A DNA stretch of 49,236 nucleotides from Lacticaseibacillus hulanensis (GCF_004010095.1 NZ_RRYD01000022.1:1-49236), one strand, 5' to 3'. Shown: positions 1 through 7,474, counted from the stretch's first letter. Notes: generated from the letters alone by a model not told the origin. Numbers and translations: made by a program.

Positions 1-14
1 TTTGATCTCGGCAT
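1..14 (-). CDS. 5' end of a truncated CDS running off the window
   Basis: On the minus strand a perfect GGAGG (positions 27-23) lies 8 nt upstream of an ATG at 14-12, followed by codons reading M-P-R-S before the window ends. The spacing and the strength of the ribosome binding site make this a likely gene start. Nothing can be said about the product. Confidence 0.45.
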
Positions 15-235
15 CTAAATAACCTCCATTTAGAGATGTAGATATTTAGGTGTCTCCTCAACGCGTACCATAACAGATACAGGACATATTATTTGGAATG
101 AAAATGGACTGCAAATGCATTGAAGAGTCCTTTTCAAACGATTTAACGGCCGCTTTCAGTGAAATTCTGCGCATATTTACGAAATATTACCTGTCGCAAA
201 TCCGCAAAGAGCCGAGATTCCTGTTGAGCAACGGC

Positions 236-985
236 CTACCAGGGCAGGGTGCCCTCGGTTTCGGTAAACGTGCCGGTCGCGGGAGAATCGGTGAGCGCGA
301 GGTTGATTACCTGCGTGGCGCCCTCAGCTGGGGTCTGCATGCCCGGGATTGCGGGCTGGCTTTCGTCGCGGCCACCGAAACCAGTGGCGGTCCAGCCCGG
401 GTTCACGGAATTAACGGTGATGCCGTCAGGGGCGAGTTCCTTGGCGAAGCTGATGGTGGCGAAGTTCACGGCCGCCTTGGATGCTTGGTAACCGAGCGAG
501 TTGACCTTGTAGAAGCGCGAGTTCGGGTCACTGGCCAGACCGAGCGAGCCCATGTTGCTGGCGAGGTTAATAATCCGGGCGGAGTCGGCCGCCTTGAGCA
601 GCGGAATCATGGCCTGGGTGACGGCAACGAGACCGAAGAAGTTGACGTCGAAGTCCTGGCGCATGACCGCAACGGGCATCGTGCTGGCGCTTTGGTGATG
701 ATCCAGGGCCACGCCCGCGTTGTTGATCAAAATGCTGAGGTAGCCGTATTCTGCTTTGATTTGCGCTGCCGCGGCGTCGATTTGGTCCTGCTTGGTGACG
801 TCGAGCTGGATGAATTCGGCCTCACCGCCGAGTGCCATGATGGCGTCGGCCGCCTTGATGCCCTTAGCGGCGTTGCGGGCCCCGACGAGAATAGTGTGGT
901 CCGCCTTGGCGAGCGCCTTTGCGGTTTCGAAGCCAATGCCTTTGTCCGCACCGGTGATGAGGGTGATTGTTTTTTGTTTTTCCAT
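236..985 (-). CDS. SDR family NAD(P)-dependent oxidoreductase
   Basis: Classical short-chain dehydrogenase/reductase of 249 residues, probably a soluble carbonyl reductase-type enzyme. The N-terminal Rossmann motif reads TGADKGIGFETA, where TGxxxGIG is the family's nucleotide-binding signature. NNAGVA follows mid-protein, and the catalytic Tyr/Lys pair is YQASKAA after a conserved Ser region (INLASNMGS). The C-terminal NPGWTATGFGG matches the usual PGxxxT segment. Start: the open frame extends upstream, but the ATG at 985 has a GGAGG 7 nt before it and gives the normal family N-terminus (MEKQKTITLITGADKG). It stands alone; a promoter is visible about 165 nt upstream. The substrate cannot be told from sequence. 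Confidence 0.93.
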   Translation of the reverse strand: MEKQKTITLITGADKGIGFETAKALAKADHTILVGARNAAKGIKAADAIMALGGEAEFIQLDVTKQDQIDAAAAQIKAEYGYLSILINNAGVALDHHQSASTMPVAVMRQDFDVNFFGLVAVTQAMIPLLKAADSARIINLASNMGSLGLASDPNSRFYKVNSLGYQASKAAVNFATISFAKELAPDGITVNSVNPGWTATGFGGRDESQPAIPGMQTPAEGATQVINLALTDSPATGTFTETEGTLPW

Positions 986-1149
986 GAAATAGCCTCCGTT
1001 AATCGTCCAGAGCGGAAAATTTTTTCTGCTGGTGGGCGGGTGTTTCGATTCGGCCAGCACTGCGTTGCCATGATTGTGGCCCCGTGGTGGTGGTTTCGCC
1101 AGCGAGGCAGTAGCGCTCCGCCGGCTAGGGAATTGAAACTCATGGTGCG

Positions 1150-1178
1150 AGTCTAGGCTTTAAGCAAGTGTGGTGCAA
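1150..1178 (-). promoter_or_regulatory. Putative sigma-A promoter of the SDR gene
   Basis: On the minus strand, TTGCAC (1178-1173) and TAGACT (1155-1150) are separated by exactly 17 nt. This implies a 5' leader of about 155 nt before the SDR start at 985. I see no recognised riboswitch in that leader. Confidence 0.45.
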
Positions 1179-1265
1179 GAAAGTCGGTGGGCAAATGAGC
1201 AAATTTTAAATTGCCCTTCAGAAAGTTGTAATTACACAAAAAGCCCGCAAGCCGGTAAGCGCTTA

Positions 1266-1274
1266 TGGTATAAT
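1266..1274 (+). promoter_or_regulatory. Extended -10 promoter of fetAB
   Basis: TGG followed by a consensus TATAAT (1269-1274) forms an extended -10 element about 40 nt upstream of the fetA start. No good -35 is seen, which is usual for extended -10 promoters. Confidence 0.55.
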
Positions 1275-1314
1275 TGGGTAAAGAAACTTTTGTAAGCAGG
1301 AGGAGGGGCTGACG

Positions 1315-1965
1315 ATGAGCGATATTTTCACACTAAAGGACGTTGGTTACGCACCGGGCGGCAAGGTGATCTTGGCGAATATAAATTTGACGATTGCTGC
1401 AGGTGCGTATCTCACCATTTCTGGGCCATCGGGGTCGGGGAAAAGTACGCTGCTTCGGCTCCTAGCGACCTTGCTGACACCAACGAGCGGGATGATTATG
1501 TACCAGAACGAGCCGCAGACAGCAATTAGTAAGCCGGCGTATCGCCGCGAAGTTTCCTATTGCTTCCAGCAGCCGAGCCTGTTCGGGGAGACGGTCCAGG
1601 ACAACCTCGAATTCCCGTTCACCCTGCGCGACGAGCCATTTGCCAAGGACCGTGCGCTCGCGGCGCTGACCGAGGTCGATTTGGCGGAATCGATGCTGAC
1701 CAAACCAATCACGGAGCTATCCGGTGGGGAAAAGCAGCGGGTGGCGTTAATCCGCAACCTGTTGTTCACGCCGAAAGTCTTGCTGCTGGACGAAATCACC
1801 ACGGGGCTGGATGCCGAAACGAAAAACACGGTCCACGAGCTAATTCGGCGCAAGCAGCAGTCTGGGGTGACCGTCATTGCGGTCACGCACGATGAATCCG
1901 AGATTGCCGCGGCGGACACACTGCTGACGATCAAGGCGGGCAGATTGGAGGATAGCCATGAATAA
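1315..1965 (+). CDS. fetA: ABC transporter ATP-binding protein, FetA/YbbL type
   Basis: ATPase subunit of a two-gene ABC exporter, 216 residues. Walker A is GPSGSGKST (residues about 37-45), the Q-loop region contains CFQQPSLF, the signature is LSGGEKQR, Walker B is VLLLDEIT and the switch His is in AVTHDE. Walker B ends DEIT rather than DEPT, a variation common in small FetA/YbbL ATPases. The ATG at 1315 follows AGGAGGAGGGGCTGACG. Its end overlaps the start of the permease gene by 8 nt, so the two are translationally coupled. FetAB of E. coli has been linked to iron export and oxidative stress resistance; the metal here is inferred only from family. Confidence 0.88.
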   Translation: MSDIFTLKDVGYAPGGKVILANINLTIAAGAYLTISGPSGSGKSTLLRLLATLLTPTSGMIMYQNEPQTAISKPAYRREVSYCFQQPSLFGETVQDNLEFPFTLRDEPFAKDRALAALTEVDLAESMLTKPITELSGGEKQRVALIRNLLFTPKVLLLDEITTGLDAETKNTVHELIRRKQQSGVTVIAVTHDESEIAAADTLLTIKAGRLEDSHE

Positions 1966-2716
1966 TTTAGTTGTAAGTCCAACTGCACTGGCGTTTGCAA
2001 TCGTGCTTGTTCTGATTGCATTTGGAATTAACCTGCACGAAAAGATTGGCTTGGAAAAGGACATGCTGATTGGTGTTCTCCGGGCGGTGATTCAGCTGAC
2101 GGTGGTCGGCTACGTTCTGACCTACATTATTCGGGTGGACCGGGTGTGGTTGACGGGGCTCATGGTGGCAATCATCATCTTCAACGCAGCGATGAATGCA
2201 CGCAAGCGGGCAAATGGCATTCCGCACGCGTTTCGCATCAGCCTGCTTGCCATCACGGCGGCAACCCTGACGACGATTGCGCTGTTGGTCGTTGCGGGGG
2301 CGGTGCGGTTTACGCCGAGTCAAATTGTGCCAATCTCCGGGATGATTGCCTCCAACGCGATGGTTGCGGTGGGTCTGGCCTACCGCAGCATGAACACCAG
2401 CTTCCATGATCAGCGTCAGGGTGTGCTCGAGCGGCTGGCACTGGGCGCGAGTCTGAAGCAAGCCTCGGTGCACATCGTCCGGGAGTCCATCAGAACGGGG
2501 ATGGCGCCGACGATTGATTCAGCCAAGACGGTCGGCATTGTGAGCCTGCCGGGGATGATGTCCGGCCTCATCTTCGCGGGGGTCGATCCGACCAAGGCGA
2601 TTATGTATCAAATCATGGTGACCTTCATGTTGCTTGCGGCCACCAGCATTGCCAGCGTGATTGCTTGCTACCAGGCGTACCCGCAGTTCTACAACGAGGA
2701 TATGCAGCTGAACTAA
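1958..2716 (+). CDS. fetB: ABC transporter permease, FetB/UPF0014 (YbbM) family
   Basis: Integral membrane partner of FetA, 252 residues, with about seven hydrophobic segments starting at residues 10-25. It carries the UPF0014 hallmark region GMIASNAMVAVGLAYRSM followed by a cytoplasmic loop (LALGAS, RESIRTGMAPTIDSAKTVGIVSLPGMM) that matches the family's coupling region. Length agrees with FetB. It begins inside the last codons of fetA (ATG at 1958, preceded by GGAGGATAGCC), so it is in the same operon. The predicted role is metal (iron) efflux. No terminator with a T-run follows: the hairpin at 2724-2757 lacks one. Confidence 0.88.
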   Translation: MNNLVVSPTALAFAIVLVLIAFGINLHEKIGLEKDMLIGVLRAVIQLTVVGYVLTYIIRVDRVWLTGLMVAIIIFNAAMNARKRANGIPHAFRISLLAITAATLTTIALLVVAGAVRFTPSQIVPISGMIASNAMVAVGLAYRSMNTSFHDQRQGVLERLALGASLKQASVHIVRESIRTGMAPTIDSAKTVGIVSLPGMMSGLIFAGVDPTKAIMYQIMVTFMLLAATSIASVIACYQAYPQFYNEDMQLN

Positions 2717-2723
2717 ACAAGAC

Positions 2724-2757
2724 CCGTCTGCCGCAGATAGCCGATGCGGCGGACGGA
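2724..2757. other. Hairpin downstream of fetB without a T-tract
   Basis: Arms CCGTC-T-GCCGC and GCGGC-G-GACGG can form a stem of about 10 bp closing an 11-nt loop, just after the fetB stop. It may end or protect the fetAB transcript, but no run of T follows on either strand. Confidence 0.35.
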
Positions 2758-2860
2758 TAGTGTCACCACGGCTGCTTTGACCCCCGATTGCGGGGAGTTA
2801 GATTTGTCGCGGAAATTTAATGATACGACCACGCGAAAGTTGATGCTAAAGTGAATGAAT

Positions 2861-2878
2861 TTGGTAAAATTGAAGTGG
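2861..2878 (+). promoter_or_regulatory. Possible relic of the CRISPR leader
   Basis: TTGGTAAAATTGAAGTGG, 26 nt upstream of the first repeat, resembles a TTGGTA...TTG...TGG stretch I recall from the E. coli type I-E leader. The resemblance is by eye only. The position immediately before repeat 1 fits a leader and would set array polarity left to right. Confidence 0.25.
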
Positions 2879-2904
2879 ACGGATACCGGTGTTATTGGGA
2901 TTGC

Positions 2905-3054
2905 TTGATCCCCGCGGGTGCGGGGGTAATCCTGGAAAAGATTTCAGGAGCAAAGAAATTTGACCGTGTTCCTCGCAGGTGCGGGTGTAATCCCACGCAA
3001 AGTTAAATCGGTAGGCAAGTGCAATTGTGGTTCCCGCGTAAGCGGGCTTTTTTG
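2905..3054 (+). CRISPR. Degenerate three-repeat type I-E CRISPR remnant (no cas genes)
   Basis: Three repeat-like units start at 2905, 2966 and 3027, with a period of exactly 61 nt, the 28-nt repeat plus 33-nt spacer geometry of type I-E arrays. The first unit contains TCCCCGCGGGTGCGGGGG followed by TAATCC. The second has TTCCTCGCAGGTGCGGGTG and the same TAATCC. The third is strongly decayed (TTCCCGCGTAAGCGGGC followed by TTTTTT). The stem plus terminal ATCC resembles type I-E repeats of lactobacilli. Spacers are 2933-2965 and 2994-3026. No cas genes are in the window. The third unit now also looks like an intrinsic terminator (GC stem followed by six T). The array is probably a non-functional relic, although the first two repeats keep palindromic stems. 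Confidence 0.72.
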
Positions 3055-3094
3055 TACACCGGGTTAATTGGTGATAAAACCAATTCGAGTCACG

Positions 3095-3100
3095 TATAAT
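3095..3100 (+). promoter_or_regulatory. -10 box (TATAAT) of the purine permease leader
   Basis: Consensus TATAAT at 3095-3100 predicts transcription from about 3107. That gives a 5' leader of about 170 nt containing an attenuator-like structure before the NCS2 permease. The -35 is poor. Confidence 0.4.
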
Positions 3101-3107
3101 TACGCTT

Positions 3108-3207
3108 GTTATTTCGAGCCATGTCGCAGACAAATAAATGCGCATGTTTTATTGTAAGTTTCTAACAGGCCGTCGAAATTGTACACAATTTTCGACGACT
3201 TTTTTTC
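3108..3207 (+). promoter_or_regulatory. Attenuator-like leader with intrinsic terminator upstream of purine permease
   Basis: An intrinsic terminator is formed by CGTCGAAATT (3171-3180) and AATTTTCGACG (3187-3197), followed by eight T. TTTCGAGCC (3112-3120) can instead pair with GGCCGTCGAAA (3168-3178, two bulges), which would destroy the terminator's 5' arm. Between them CATGTCGC (3120-3127) and GCGCATG (3140-3146) form a second helix. Mutually exclusive helices are the layout of a riboswitch or attenuator. It does not fold as a canonical purine riboswitch, although GTTTCTA (3158-3164) recalls that aptamer's J2/3. The ligand is unknown; control by a purine would suit the downstream gene. Confidence 0.5.
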
Positions 3208-3280
3208 TTGCCTTTTTCAGAAAATCCGCGTAACGTAGACCTAACGTGTTTTCAAATTACGGAGACTAGGGGAGGCCGAC

Positions 3281-4729
3281 ATGGACCAGTTTTTCCAGCT
3301 AAAAGAGAACCACACGACGCGCGGGCGTGAGGTGATTGCGGGGTTAACGACATTCTTCGCGATGTCGTACATTTTGTTTGTTGCACCACAAACCTTGGCG
3401 CTCACGGGGATGCCGTCACAGGCGGTGTTCTTGGCAACGATTATTGCCAGTGCGACGGGGACGCTCATCATGGGGCTCTTCGCCAATGTACCGTACGCGC
3501 TCGGACCCGGGCTCGGGCTCAACGCGTTCTTCACCTTCACCGTGGTCGGCGCGATGGGCTTTACCTGGCAGGAAGCTCTAGCACTTGTTTTCGTGTGCGG
3601 GTGCATCAACATCCTCATCACGGTCACCAAGATTCGGAAGCTGATCATCATGGCAATTCCTGAAGTGATGCAGCACGCCATCAGTGGTGGGATTGGGGTG
3701 TTCATTGCCTACATCGGGCTCAAGAACGCAGGGTTCCTGCAGTTCAGTGCCAACAAGTCCGGTCTGCTCAGCGTCAACGGTGGGTCAGCCGCGGCTAAAG
3801 TTCACGGCGCCGTTAATTCAATCGTTGCTGGTGGGGGCATCACCCCCGCACTGGTTGATTTTACCCGTCCTGGGGCCATCGTTGCGCTGCTTGGACTGTT
3901 GCTGATGGTTGTGCTCGTGGTGCGCAAAGTGCCCGGGGCCGTTCTCATCGGGATTGTTGCCACGACAATCATCGGGATTCCGTTTGGCGTCACCGACCTG
4001 CACATGTCAGCGGCAAACAGTTTTGGCCACGCGATTGGCCAGCTGGGCACGACCTTTGGGGCCGCATTTTCTGCGCAGGGCTTTGGCAGCCTGTTCACCA
4101 CGCCGCACCGGGTTGTGATGTCAATCATGGCCATCTTTGCGTTTAGTTTTGCCGACATCTTCGACACGCTCGGCACCTTCATCGGGACTGGCCGGCGCAC
4201 CGGGATTTTCACCGAGTTCGACATGAACGCGATGGAGAACGGTCACGGCTTTTCCTCCAAGATGGACAAGGCACTGTTTGGTGACGCGATTGCGACCGGG
4301 GTTGGTTCCATCTTTGGGACCAGTAACATTACCGTCTTCGTTGAATCTGCCACCGGGATTGGTGCCGGTGGTCGCACCGGACTCACCGCCGTCGTTGTTG
4401 CGGCCTGCTTCCTGGTTTCGTCACTGCTGTCGCCAATCATCGCGATTGTGCCGAACGAAGCCGTGGCGCCCGCGCTGATTCTGGTCGGGGTCATGATGAT
4501 GTCCAGTTTCCGCGAAATCAACTGGAACGATATGTCCGAAGCAATTCCGGCGTTCATGGCCTCCGTTGTGATGGGGCTCATCTACAATATTTCTTATGGG
4601 ATTGCGGCTGGGTTTATCTTCTACTGTCTGGTCAAGACGGCCACGGGCAAGGCCAAGGAAGTGCACCCGGTACTCTGGGTGGTTTCTGCGTTGTTCATCC
4701 TTGATTTTGCCGTCATGGCGATTGTGTAA
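3281..4729 (+). CDS. NCS2 family nucleobase permease (AzgA/PbuG type)
   Basis: Proton-coupled purine (hypoxanthine/guanine/adenine) importer in the cytoplasmic membrane, 482 residues and about 12-14 transmembrane segments. It opens FFQLKENHTTRGREVIAGLTTF, the typical AzgA/PbuG N-terminus, with the AMSYILFVAP segment next. The family's signature residues lie in LGPGLGLNAFF and in the ADIFDTLGTFIG...SNITVFVESATGIGAGGRTGL stretch. The ATG at 3281 follows AGGGGAGGCCGAC. It is a single-gene unit, with the attenuator-like leader upstream and a strong terminator after it. Exact purine preference cannot be assigned, so no gene symbol is given. Confidence 0.92.
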   Translation: MDQFFQLKENHTTRGREVIAGLTTFFAMSYILFVAPQTLALTGMPSQAVFLATIIASATGTLIMGLFANVPYALGPGLGLNAFFTFTVVGAMGFTWQEALALVFVCGCINILITVTKIRKLIIMAIPEVMQHAISGGIGVFIAYIGLKNAGFLQFSANKSGLLSVNGGSAAAKVHGAVNSIVAGGGITPALVDFTRPGAIVALLGLLLMVVLVVRKVPGAVLIGIVATTIIGIPFGVTDLHMSAANSFGHAIGQLGTTFGAAFSAQGFGSLFTTPHRVVMSIMAIFAFSFADIFDTLGTFIGTGRRTGIFTEFDMNAMENGHGFSSKMDKALFGDAIATGVGSIFGTSNITVFVESATGIGAGGRTGLTAVVVAACFLVSSLLSPIIAIVPNEAVAPALILVGVMMMSSFREINWNDMSEAIPAFMASVVMGLIYNISYGIAAGFIFYCLVKTATGKAKEVHPVLWVVSALFILDFAVMAIV

Positions 4730-4735
4730 ATAATT

Positions 4736-4785
4736 AAAAAGCGACCGAATTCCGCTACGTGCATGGCGGAATTCGGTCGTTTTTT
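4736..4785 (+). terminator. Intrinsic terminator after the purine permease
   Basis: A perfect 14-bp stem (CGACCGAATTCCGC with its complement at 4766-4779) is followed by TTTTTT and preceded by an A-run. Confidence 0.92.
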
Positions 4786-4789
4786 CGAT

Positions 4790-5138
4790 GCTAAATTATA
4801 AAACCGGCTGATTGTGCACAAATGTGACATATTCACACCTGTGACAAAGACGTGGGACGAAAGGGGCTGCGGTTTTGGGTTAGGGTGCCATCAGCCGGTC
4901 ATAAAACAACGGTGCTAGTTACCGCGGCCCACCAGTTTGCGGGATTGTTCGGCTTTTGATGACAAGTACGCCGCGCGCCTGTGTGACACCACCATTTGTC
5001 CCAAACCTGTTAAGTATTCTGACAATTAGAAACCCCTTACAGATGCGTCCTTCCGCCTCATTTTGCGCTCAAAAACACTTATAAATCGGCGCATTATCCT
5101 GGTCAACTTCTTACCGACAACTTAGGTAAGCCACCTTG
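4790..5138. other. Gene-free stretch with a palindromic TGTGA-N5-TCACA site
   Basis: No credible ORF is seen. TGTGACATATTCACA (4823-4837) is a palindrome of CRP/FNR type. ACCGGCTGAT (about 4803-4812) recurs inverted as ATCAGCCGGT about 80 nt later, so the 4800-4900 segment could fold as an RNA. No known RNA family was recognised. A TACCGCGGCCCACC string near 4920 superficially recalls the complement of a T-box motif, but no specifier structure is present. Confidence 0.3.
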
Positions 5139-5167
5139 TTGCACCGGCGCAAGTCGCTTAGTATAGC
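5139..5167 (+). promoter_or_regulatory. Promoter of the 40-residue membrane micro-protein
   Basis: TTGCAC (5139-5144) and TATAGC (5162-5167) are spaced by 17 nt, about 45 nt upstream of the small ORF's start. No other downstream gene on this strand could use it. Confidence 0.5.
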
Positions 5168-5210
5168 GGAGAAGTTAAACATGTTTTGTCAAAATTAGGA
5201 GGAATTAACC

Positions 5211-5333
5211 ATGTTTCTGGCCGTTGTCGGCATTGTTGTCTTAGGCGTAATTGTAATTGAGAGTGATGAACTGATTGACGATACGCAGACGCCCGTTGCG
5301 CTGCGCCACTCTGCAAGCTTGGTCATGCGTTAA
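5211..5333 (+). CDS. Small single-pass membrane protein, 40 residues (unrecognised)
   Basis: An ATG at 5211 lies 8 nt after a consensus AGGAGG, with a promoter-like pair upstream and a perfect terminator downstream, so this is a complete small transcription unit. The product begins MFLAVVGIVVLGVIVIE (one hydrophobic helix, residues 1-16), continues with an acidic stretch (ESDELIDD) and a short tail with Arg and His (ALRHSASLVMR). It would sit in the membrane with a charged C-terminal tail. I do not recognise the family. Regulatory micro-protein or toxin-like peptide are both open; nothing favours one. Its existence rests on the expression signals rather than homology. Confidence 0.6.
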   Translation: MFLAVVGIVVLGVIVIESDELIDDTQTPVALRHSASLVMR

Positions 5334-5376
5334 GATTTGCCGCGCGTTGTTCCATTATTTAAACTAACTAAATAGC

Positions 5377-5430
5377 AAAAGATGGCAGGACCAAAAATTC
5401 GCGTGATTTTTGGTCCTGCCATCTTTTTTT
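5377..5430. terminator. Bidirectional terminator between micro-protein and HAD genes
   Basis: A stem of about 20 bp (AAAAGATGGCAGGACCAAAA and its complement) has an A-run before and eight T after. It can end the + strand small gene and the - strand HAD gene. Confidence 0.92.
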
Positions 5431-5450
5431 AACGGGCGGAGTTACCCAGC

Positions 5451-6263
5451 TTAGTTAAGCGCGTATTCAGTAATTGCCTTGGCCACGCCGTCGTTAACGT
5501 TGGTTGCGGTGATGACCTGTGCCGCATCCTTCACGGCGTCAATGGCGTTACCCATCGCGACGCCGGTACCGGCAGCTTCCACCATTGGCAAGTCGTTGGC
5601 CTGGTCGCCAATGGCCATGACCTCGTCCATGGTGTAGCCAAGGTACTTGGCGAGCGCCGTGACGGCATTGCCCTTGCTGACGGCCTTGTTCATGAATTCG
5701 AGGAAGAAGGGCTCGGAGTTGACGATGTAATAATCATCGAAGAACGCCGCCGGAATCTTTTCCTTTGCGGCCGCTAGCTTAGCGGGATCGTCGATGAGCA
5801 TGACCTTGGCGAAGCGTTTGTCGGCCGGGAACGTGTCTGGCAGCCGGTAGAACAGCGGCATGTTCACCAGGAATGATTCGCGCACGGTGTAAGGAGAAAT
5901 ATCGGCATTCATGGTGTAAATGTGGGCTTCATCTTGCACGTGGGCGTGAATGTGCAGCTCGTTTGCCAGGTCCTGGATGCGTTTGTAGTCAGCGCAACTC
6001 AGGGTTTCGGACACGACCGTTTTGCCCGTGTCGACGTGCTGCACGAGAGCACCGTTGTAGGAAATGGAGAAGTCACCGGGCTCGGTCAGGTTCAGTTCGT
6101 GCAGGTATGCTTGCAGTCCCGTCAGTGGCCGGCCCGAACATAGGACCACCTTGATGCCTTGCTCCTTGGCACGCTTAACGGCAGTCACGGTTGCCGGGTT
6201 CAGCGCGTGGTTTTCATTTAGCAGCGTGCCATCGAGGTCGATAGCGATTAATTTGATGCTCAT
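5451..6263 (-). CDS. HAD superfamily Cof-type sugar/nucleotide phosphatase
   Basis: Cytosolic Mg-dependent phosphatase of the HAD IIB (Cof) subfamily, 270 residues. Motif I is DLDGTLL at residues 9-15 with the nucleophile Asp. Motif II is LCSGRPLTG, and the Lys motif sits in the SKGNAVTALAKYLG region. Motif IV is GDQANDLPMVEAAGTGVAMGNA. The C2-type cap lies between motifs II and III. The ATG at 6263 has an AAGGAG 6 nt upstream. It is monocistronic, ending at the bidirectional terminator. Substrate is not predictable; related enzymes act on sugar phosphates, pyridoxal phosphate or flavin phosphates. The second HAD gene (30436) belongs to the same subfamily but is clearly divergent. Confidence 0.92.
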   Translation of the reverse strand: MSIKLIAIDLDGTLLNENHALNPATVTAVKRAKEQGIKVVLCSGRPLTGLQAYLHELNLTEPGDFSISYNGALVQHVDTGKTVVSETLSCADYKRIQDLANELHIHAHVQDEAHIYTMNADISPYTVRESFLVNMPLFYRLPDTFPADKRFAKVMLIDDPAKLAAAKEKIPAAFFDDYYIVNSEPFFLEFMNKAVSKGNAVTALAKYLGYTMDEVMAIGDQANDLPMVEAAGTGVAMGNAIDAVKDAAQVITATNVNDGVAKAITEYALN

Positions 6264-6495
6264 AACATTCTCCTTTACCGTATGCGGTTGCAGTACTTAC
6301 AGTTTCTATTATAGAAGAAACGCAACGGTTTTGCTGAGGGTACGTCAAAAATGTGCGCAAACAGGGGGCAAGCAGCATTCTTTCCGCGGCAAATACGCAT
6401 TTATCCTCGCAACGGCGCGGTTGTCATTAGCCGTTTTGGCAAAATAGAACTAGAATAGAGGTGTAAGAAATACGAAATAAGGGAGTCTGATTATA

Positions 6496-7377
6496 ATGCG
6501 TTTAGCAATGTATCAAGGTCGACCATATTTTGTTCAGCCTAAGGGCAATCAGTTGCTGGGGGCTCGGATTGATGCGGCCAATGTGGTTACGTTGATTCGG
6601 CATCCGGCAGAATTAGCACGCCTTTCTAGCGAGATTAAGTATGACGTTAAGCTAGATCCGGCAAAACTGCGAGCGCCAATCCGCCTGCCGCACCAGATTT
6701 TTGCACTTGCGGGTAACTTCGAGGACCACCAGCAGGAACGGCAATTACCCGTCAGCGACATGCCGGTCGTTTTCTCTAAGTCCGCCAGTTCCATCACTGG
6801 TCCGCGGCCGCGCGTGACCCTACCTAGTGACACGGTCGATTGGGAAACCGAGCTGGTCGTGGTTCTGGGCAAACGGGTGCACGATTGTGATTTGCGTGCG
6901 GCCCAAAGCGCGGTCTTCGGCTACATGGTTGGCCAGGACCTGACTGACCGTTCGCTTGAAGATCAGCACGAGCTGCTCTTGAGCAAGTCCTACCCGCGTT
7001 TTTCCGCCATTGGTCCTTGGATTACCACGACGGACGAGCTGCCAGAGGGAATCGGTGATTTGCGCCTAGAAACACACGTCAACGGCATCCGGAAGCAGGC
7101 CGCGGCCCTCAAGCAGATGATTTTCACGGTGCCACAAGTGATTCAGTACCTGTCCCAGGCGGTAACGCTGCTACCAGGGGATCTGATTTTCATGGGTACG
7201 CCAAGTGGGGTTGGTTTTGCCCACCAGCCAAAACAATACATTAAACCAGATGATTTCATCGACAGCCAGATTGATGGGCTGGGGACATTATCCGCGACGT
7301 TCGTTATGAACGGCCGCGAAGTTCTGCGCCAGCAGCAACAAGACGCACTCGATGAGAAGGCCGCTGTGACTAATTAA
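6496..7377 (+). CDS. Fumarylacetoacetate hydrolase (FAH) family protein
   Basis: 293-residue enzyme with a C-terminal FAH domain; family members hydrolyse, decarboxylate or isomerise acylpyruvates such as oxaloacetate using a divalent metal. Metal-site residues are recognisable in DWETELVVVLGK (the ExE-type region) and in the GYMVGQDLTDRSLE segment. LLPGDLIFMGTPSGVGF is the standard FAH C-terminal signature. The N-terminal 65 residues form the short extra domain common in bacterial members. The ATG at 6496 is preceded by AGGGAGTCTGATTATA. It stands alone, closed by a terminator. Exact reaction unknown. Confidence 0.9.
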   Translation: MRLAMYQGRPYFVQPKGNQLLGARIDAANVVTLIRHPAELARLSSEIKYDVKLDPAKLRAPIRLPHQIFALAGNFEDHQQERQLPVSDMPVVFSKSASSITGPRPRVTLPSDTVDWETELVVVLGKRVHDCDLRAAQSAVFGYMVGQDLTDRSLEDQHELLLSKSYPRFSAIGPWITTTDELPEGIGDLRLETHVNGIRKQAAALKQMIFTVPQVIQYLSQAVTLLPGDLIFMGTPSGVGFAHQPKQYIKPDDFIDSQIDGLGTLSATFVMNGREVLRQQQQDALDEKAAVTN

Positions 7378-7384
7378 GGCGGTG

Positions 7385-7413
7385 AGCAAACTGCAATGCG
7401 GTTTGCTTTTTTT
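7385..7413 (+). terminator. Intrinsic terminator after the FAH gene
   Basis: AGCAAAC and GTTTGCT arms close an 9-nt loop and run into seven T. Confidence 0.85.
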
Positions 7414-7474
7414 GTGCAGATTATCGGGCGAAAGAAGGGTGTGCGGACGTGAGTTAAGCTGCTATACCAATTCA

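Noticed and set aside
98-1156. A 352-residue open frame on the + strand across the SDR region
   Set aside because: It is the shadow of the minus-strand SDR gene, which has all family motifs and a proper ribosome site.
2777-2805. TTGACCCCCGATTGCGGGGAGTTAG as a fourth CRISPR repeat
   Set aside because: It lies 128 nt before the first unit, not a multiple of 61, and a leader-like segment intervenes.
3158-3180. A canonical purine riboswitch before the NCS2 gene
   Set aside because: GTTTCTA recalls J2/3, but the P2/P3 helices and loop-loop motif cannot be placed; TATAAT upstream is better read as a promoter.
4900-4960. A T-box riboswitch on the minus strand (GGTGGGCCGCGGTAAC)
   Set aside because: No specifier loop, no matching antiterminator, and no aminoacyl-tRNA synthetase or amino-acid gene downstream.
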